A stretch of DNA of 7,288 nucleotides from Conexibacteraceae bacterium (lineage in GTDB: Bacteria; Actinomycetota; Thermoleophilia; Solirubrobacterales; Solirubrobacteraceae). Shown in pieces: positions 7,034 to 7,288 of this stretch. The notes beneath the pieces are model-generated. The model was given only the letters and a program-made list of their open reading frames with translations. It was not told the origin of the DNA and ran no database searches. How positions within the stretch are numbered: the stretch's first letter is position 1; each line of letters starts with the position of its first letter. Location: the NCBI GenBank assembly GCA_009785395.1, contig WQWK01000096.1:1-7288 (forward strand). The letters run 5' to 3'. The translations under genes were made by a program, and so were the position numbers.

Positions 7034-7288
7034 TCAGTCAAACAACCCGGTTGTGCCGTCGTAACGCGTGATCGGCGCGAACGGGCCGCCCGGCAGCACC
7101 GCGCCCGGGTCACCCCCGAGCCAGCCGCTGATCGTCTCCTGGTACACCGAGCGGAAGTCCGTCGGCACGGTCACGTCGCCGTACTGATCGAGCTGCGTCA
7201 GGCCCGGGAAGGGCGCGGCGTAGCCGCCTTTGACGCCCGTCCCGGCGAGCATCATCAGCCCGCCCGCGCCGTGGTCGGTGCCCTGGGA
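7034..7288 (-). CDS. DUF1501-family protein, C-terminal end
   Basis: The last 84 residues of a leftward gene that enters from the right edge; the start is outside the window. It opens with SQGTDHGAGGLMMLAG and continues with GVKGGY, FPGL, VTVPTDFRSVYQETISGWLGG. This is the C-terminal pattern of DUF1501 proteins (GTDHG..G..., VKGG, TDFRSV), a sulfatase/alkaline-phosphatase-like fold usually exported through Tat and often encoded beside a DUF1800 protein. The GTDHG segment supplies the histidine/aspartate region expected at the putative metal site. The physiological role of the family is not established. The tail ends PITRYDGTTGLFD, followed by TGA. No functional link to the neighbouring genes is seen. 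Confidence 0.8.
   Translation of the reverse strand, partial: SQGTDHGAGGLMMLAGTGVKGGYAAPFPGLTQLDQYGDVTVPTDFRSVYQETISGWLGGDPGAVLPGGPFAPITRYDGTTGLFD

Overview
The window is a GC-rich actinobacterial chromosome segment. Codon use, GTG/TTG starts, the actinobacterial style of its acetyl-CoA synthetase and a DUF1501-family protein suggest Thermoleophilia (Solirubrobacter/Conexibacter-like). That placement is inference, because no rRNA or marker gene is present.

Left half (1-2758, minus strand): four genes read leftward, each overlapping the next by four bases. In order of transcription they are a LytS-type sensor histidine kinase with a GAF-like domain, a LytTR response regulator, a two-helix membrane protein resembling the small partner (DUF485/YjcH/MctB type) of acetate symporters, and the first ~138 residues of an ActP-type sodium:solute symporter that runs off the left edge.

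Middle (2759-5698): a ~210-bp divergent control region separates the kinase operon from a rightward pair, a SatP/AceTr-type acetate transporter (TTG start) and AMP-forming acetyl-CoA synthetase (acs). The control region holds three imperfect direct repeats spaced exactly 21 bp apart, the geometry expected for a LytTR regulator. It also holds a palindrome that fits the CRP/GlxR consensus except for its last base, and a second short inverted repeat. A strong 15-bp hairpin lies between satP and acs, and a 13-bp hairpin follows acs.

Right part (5699-7288): a leftward multi-pass membrane protein with a long basic tail (probably leaderless), a divergent 90-residue small protein, a hairpin between convergent genes, and the C-terminal end of a DUF1501-family protein entering from the right edge. 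None of these is obviously tied to acetate.

Taken together, 1-5698 looks like one acetate/short-chain carboxylate module: two unrelated importers bring acetate in, Acs activates it to acetyl-CoA, a LytS/LytTR pair between the transporters probably senses the substrate or a metabolic state, and a CRP-like input may link it to carbon status. No tRNA, rRNA, CRISPR array or mobile element was seen.
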